A stretch of DNA of 35,843 bases from Anaerolineae bacterium (GTDB lineage Bacteria; Chloroflexota; Anaerolineae; Aggregatilineales; Phototrophicaceae), in assembly GCA_019912965.1 (NCBI GenBank), contig JAIOHM010000131.1:1-35843 (forward strand). Direction: 5' to 3'. Below, one piece after another: positions 32,842 to 35,843 of this stretch. The notes below the pieces were generated by a model that saw only the letters and a program-made list of their open reading frames with translations, was not told the DNA's origin and searched no databases. The stretch's first letter is position 1. Each line of letters opens with the position of its first letter. A program made the position numbers and the translations under genes.

Positions 32842-33879
32842 ATGTTCAACCCCACTGACCACCCGCATCGCCGTCTGAATCCACTCACCGGGGAATATGT
32901 GCTGGTTTCCCCGCACCGCACCAAACGTCCGTGGCAGGGACGGCAGGAACGCACGCCTGCCGAAGAACGCCCCCATCATGACCCGAAATGTTATCTGTGT
33001 CCCGGCAATACCCGCGCCAACGGCGAAATAAATCCCGCTTACGAAAGCACCTATGTTTTCACCAACGATTATGCCGCCCTTTTACCGGATACTCCCCCTG
33101 CCCCGCTGCCCGATAACCCCCTGCTGGTCGCGCAGGCCACACGCGGAACCTGCCGCGTCATCTGCTTTTCACCGCGCCACGATCTGACGCTGCCGGAAAT
33201 GTCGATAGATGCTATTCGCCATGTGGTCGATGTCTGGTCGGAACAGGTCATCAAACTCAGCCGACAGTATCAATGGGTGCAGGTTTTTGAGAATAAAGGC
33301 GAAGCAATGGGCGCATCCAATCCCCATCCGCACGGGCAAATCTGGGCGGGTGACTGGCTGCCGAACGAAATCGCCGCCGAACATCGTAATCAGCGCGCCT
33401 ATTTCCAAAAGCACGGATCAATCATGCTGCTGGATTACGCCGAAACTGAGGCGAAAAACGGGGAACGGGTGGTTGTCGAAAATGCCGATTGGTTAGCGGT
33501 TGTGCCCTATTGGGCGATCTGGCCGTTCGAGACGCTGCTTTTGCCGCGCCAACCTGTATCCCGTCTGCCGGATTTGACCGATCATCAGCGTGATTCTCTT
33601 GCTGATATTTTGAAGCGCCTGACCACCAGATACGACAATTTATTCGAGATTTCGTTCCCTTATTCGATGGGCTGGCACGGCGCACCGTTTATTGATGAAG
33701 CCGTCGAGGGCTGGCAGTTACATGCTCATTTTTATCCGCCGCTGCTGCGTTCGGCGACCGTGCGGAAGTTCATGGTCGGCTACGAAATGATGGCCGAAGC
33801 CCAGCGCGACATCACCCCGGAGCAAGCCGCCGCCCGCCTGCGCGAACTTTCCGAGGTGCATTACAAATCCGGGGCATAA
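32842..33879 (+). CDS. galT: Galactose-1-phosphate uridylyltransferase
   Basis: ATG 32842, 345 residues, like bacterial GalT. The catalytic His164 is in [10 protein letters not shown] (HPHGQ), and Cys50 and Cys53 (CYLCPGN) match the zinc site. [23 protein letters not shown] is the usual N-terminal block, and HFYPPLLRS ends the C-terminal HIT-like fold. It exchanges UMP between UDP-glucose and galactose-1-phosphate in the Leloir pathway. No galK or galE is next to it. The ribosome-binding region is inside a heptad repeat, and a GntR-type gene reads away from it on the other strand. Confidence 0.95.
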   Translation: MFNPTDHPHRRLNPLTGEYVLVSPHRTKRPWQGRQERTPAEERPHHDPKCYLCPGNTRANGEINPAYESTYVFTNDYAALLPDTPPAPLPDNPLLVAQATRGTCRVICFSPRHDLTLPEMSIDAIRHVVDVWSEQVIKLSRQYQWVQVFENKGEAMGASNPHPHGQIWAGDWLPNEIAAEHRNQRAYFQKHGSIMLLDYAETEAKNGERVVVENADWLAVVPYWAIWPFETLLLPRQPVSRLPDLTDHQRDSLADILKRLTTRYDNLFEISFPYSMGWHGAPFIDEAVEGWQLHAHFYPPLLRSATVRKFMVGYEMMAEAQRDITPEQAAARLRELSEVHYKSGA

Positions 33880-33951
33880 ATGATGCGAGCAACTTGTTGT
33901 GGTGGGTTTACGTAATATCAGCAGTAAATCTACACAAACTCAGGGGGCTTG

Positions 33952-34893
33952 ATGGAAGCAGTAATATGTACAAAGTATGGTTCACCCGATGTTCTTCGCC
34001 TCGAAACAGTCACCAGGCCTATCCCCAAGCCCAATGAGGTGTTGATTAAAATCCATGCCACATCAGTAACCGCGAGTGACTGTATCATTCGCGGTTTTAA
34101 GCTGTCACGATGGAGTCCGATGGGATTTATGATGGGCTTGATGATCGGGTTTACCAAACCTCGAAACCCCATCCTCGGTATGGTATTAGCCGGAGACATC
34201 GAAGCTGTTGGCGAAAATGTGCAGCGATTTAAACCCGGCGACTCGGTTTATGGGAGTACCTTTAAGCCGAATCAGATACGATTCGGGGCTTATGCAGAGT
34301 ATATTGCGCTGGCGGAAAATGGTTTCATCGCGCCCAAACCTTCCAACGTTAGCTATGAAGTAGCCGCTGCTATTCCCTACGGTGTTAATATTGCACTGCA
34401 TTTTTTGAGACAGGGCGGCATACAGCGTGGACAGCAGGTGCTAATCTATGGTGCATCCGGTGCCATAGGAACCGCGGCAGTGCAGCTTGCCAGCCGTCAC
34501 TTTGGAGCCCAGGTCACTGGAGTCTGTAGCACAAGAAATCTCGATCTCGTCAAATCACTGGGGGCTAATCACGTCATTGATTATACAGATGAGAATTTTA
34601 GAGATCATTTGGAGCGTTATGATTTCGTGCTGGATGCCGTTGGCAAGAGCAAAAGCTCAAAGCTGAAAGAACAGGCTCACGGCGCCCTAAAGCCAAATGG
34701 AAAATATATATCTATCGATGATGGAAGGCCGGGGGAAAAACTTGAAAATCTGGTTTTGCTCAAGGAACTCGTCGAAGCCGGACACTTCAACCCGGTAATT
34801 GACCGCTGCTATCCATTGCAACAAATGGCAGAAGCTCACCGCTATGTTGAAACCGGCCACAAAAAAGGCAATGTCGTCATCACCATACCATAA
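33952..34893 (+). CDS. Zinc-free MDR NAD(P)H oxidoreductase
   Basis: ATG 33952 has AGGGGG four bases before it (TTG 33949 would add one residue). The 313 residues are a medium-chain dehydrogenase: GroES-like N-terminus (MEAVICTKYGSPDVLRLETV and PKPNEVLIKIHATSVTASDC), nucleotide site YGASGAIGTAAVQLA, and GANHVIDYTDENF. The zinc-binding Cys/His set of alcohol dehydrogenases is absent, and the form matches quinone reductase-like MDRs, which reduce quinones or enones with NADPH. The substrate is not known. It is 72 bases after galT and may be a separate unit. Confidence 0.88.
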   Translation: MEAVICTKYGSPDVLRLETVTRPIPKPNEVLIKIHATSVTASDCIIRGFKLSRWSPMGFMMGLMIGFTKPRNPILGMVLAGDIEAVGENVQRFKPGDSVYGSTFKPNQIRFGAYAEYIALAENGFIAPKPSNVSYEVAAAIPYGVNIALHFLRQGGIQRGQQVLIYGASGAIGTAAVQLASRHFGAQVTGVCSTRNLDLVKSLGANHVIDYTDENFRDHLERYDFVLDAVGKSKSSKLKEQAHGALKPNGKYISIDDGRPGEKLENLVLLKELVEAGHFNPVIDRCYPLQQMAEAHRYVETGHKKGNVVITIP

Positions 34894-35102
34894 AACCCCT
34901 GCTTACCTTTTCAGTTCCCACGAAGGAAACTTACTCTCAATGGTAACCGGATAGCTGTAGCGAACTCCCCTCTCTGTTCGGTTTATCCTTCGACACTTTT
35001 AATGCCAAACCTTTTTCGAGTCGGAATCAACGGGTTACAAACTCCCCTCTCCGCTCGGAGAGGGGCTGGGGGTGAGGTAAATCCCCCACCCCACAACCCC
35101 TC
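34894..35102. repeat. Spacer with a palindromic C/G-rich repeat
   Basis: CCCCTCTCC (35044-35052) and GGAGAGGGG (35057-35065) form a hairpin followed by CTGGGGGTGAGG (to 35077), the same layout as at 18912-18954. A left-arm fragment, CTCCCCTCTC, occurs near 34966. No gene is seen; the convergent neighbours end on both sides. Confidence 0.7.
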
Positions 35103-35843
35103 TTACGGAAACGCCACCTCAAACACCCACGGCCCATCGACGAATTTGCTGAACACATCGAAGGCTTTTTGTTGGGCAGCGTCTAAATCCATCTCAGGCG
35201 GATAGTTCACAATCCCATAACTAAAGCCGCCATCTTCAGTCATGATGATGACCTCAATCCCCTGTTCTTTGAGGGTTTCCTCAAACTTGGCGATCAACTC
35301 TGGTGTGAAACGCAAATCGCTTCGGAGGCGCTCAACGATCAGCGTCAACCGTTTCGACTCTGGCGTGAACGGCGCGGAATAGGTCAGCGTGGCACAGCGT
35401 ACTCCATCCACATCCGCCCCCGTCATCCCATAGCTCGTCTGTCCCACCGTAACATCGTCCACTGCCACGCTGGAATCCATCATCCAATCCCCGTCCGGCG
35501 GCAGTTCATAGCACAGATCAATGGTCGTCATGGATGGCGTGACCGAGAGCGATTTCAGGGTCATAGCGATGCCCGCCGCTTCCACCGTCTGATTCACCTC
35601 AATGTCCACCGCCGGGATGAACGGCACTTTAAAGGCGAAGGTAAATGGCCCTACCGGATTTTCCGGCGGCATTGGCCCGATGTGGATGCCGGGTTCGGGG
35701 GTGACTTCAGGTTCGCCCTCGCTACCACCACCGCCTCCACTGCCGCCCCCTCCCCCTTCGCCACCGCTGCCAGAACCTTCAACGGCTATATAAGGATGAG
35801 CGTTCAAGACGATGGAAACCTGCATATCCAGTTCGGCGGGGGG
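35103..35843 (-). CDS. Extracytoplasmic protein with Gly-rich linker, 5' end cut by window
   Basis: The frame is open to the window edge, so the start is probably beyond it; an internal ATG at 35825 gives 240 residues. The visible N-terminal part is a Gly/Ser-rich linker (residues 17-36 from that ATG) and a short acidic Pro-rich stretch (EPEVTPEPG). The body has beta-strand patterns (GPFTFAFKVPFIPAVDIEVN, SLSVTPSMTTIDLCYELPP, CATLTYSAPF) like DUF4179/DUF5643-type external domains found in anti-sigma-like membrane proteins. A membrane or signal segment would have to lie upstream. The C-terminal helix FDVFSKFVDGPWVFEVAFP ends the chain. Function unknown. Confidence 0.65.
   Translation of the reverse strand, partial: PPAELDMQVSIVLNAHPYIAVEGSGSGGEGGGGGSGGGGGSEGEPEVTPEPGIHIGPMPPENPVGPFTFAFKVPFIPAVDIEVNQTVEAAGIAMTLKSLSVTPSMTTIDLCYELPPDGDWMMDSSVAVDDVTVGQTSYGMTGADVDGVRCATLTYSAPFTPESKRLTLIVERLRSDLRFTPELIAKFEETLKEQGIEVIIMTEDGGFSYGIVNYPPEMDLDAAQQKAFDVFSKFVDGPWVFEVAFP

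Overview
This window most likely comes from a Chloroflexota bacterium (Anaerolineae or a relative). That is an inference from gene types: a Ser/Thr kinase fused to an AAA ATPase and TPR repeats, a GT-C-like membrane protein with a long soluble tail, a KaiB-like gene, and extracytoplasmic proteins with Pro/Thr- or Gly-rich linkers. No rRNA, tRNA or other phylogenetic marker is present. Genes are dense, with short gaps, ATGA/TTGA stop-start overlaps and GTG/TTG starts. Most gaps over 100 bases hold short interspersed repeats.

Layout. 1-6771 (+): the end of a TPR protein, a duplicated DinB-like protein, a TfoX-N protein, a secreted thiaminase I-like protein, a repeat-filled spacer, a TIR membrane protein and a carboxylesterase-type hydrolase. 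6861-10082 (-): a large protein kinase-ATPase-TPR regulator. 10423-22334 (+): a surface-polysaccharide block. Its wbpB, wbpD, wbpE and wbpI homologues make up the route from UDP-GlcNAcA to UDP-ManNAc3NAcA except the first 6-dehydrogenase. They are joined by two GT4 glycosyltransferases, a SAM methyltransferase, a 1249-residue membrane protein and two response regulators.

22518-24213 (+): a kaiB-like gene followed by a histidine kinase with a degenerate receiver-like N-terminus, a two-gene layout recalling the cyanobacterial KaiB/SasA output system; an OmpR-type regulator lies 8.5 kb upstream. 24408-24896: a YciF-like (DUF892) ferritin-fold stress protein behind two palindromes.

24975-30570: a foreign-looking cassette, the most exciting part of the window. 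A mersacidin/lichenicidin-type lanthipeptide precursor and its LanM synthetase lie between a collapsed IS copy (inverted) and a nearly full-length IS1182-like element whose transposase is broken by two frameshifts and a stop. No transporter, leader protease or immunity gene is visible.

30573-35843: a tyrosine recombinase (-) with a core-site-like inverted repeat just upstream, a GntR/FCD repressor (-) divergent from galT (+), a zinc-free MDR oxidoreductase (+), and the 3' part of an extracytoplasmic protein (-) cut by the window end.

Across the window there are at least three families of small repeats: heptanucleotide tandem repeats (including one inside the kinase gene and one forming the galT ribosome-binding region), 8-9 bp hairpins followed by CTAC or TAC whose arms differ but stay self-complementary, and a C/G-rich palindrome found once inside a coding sequence and once between genes.
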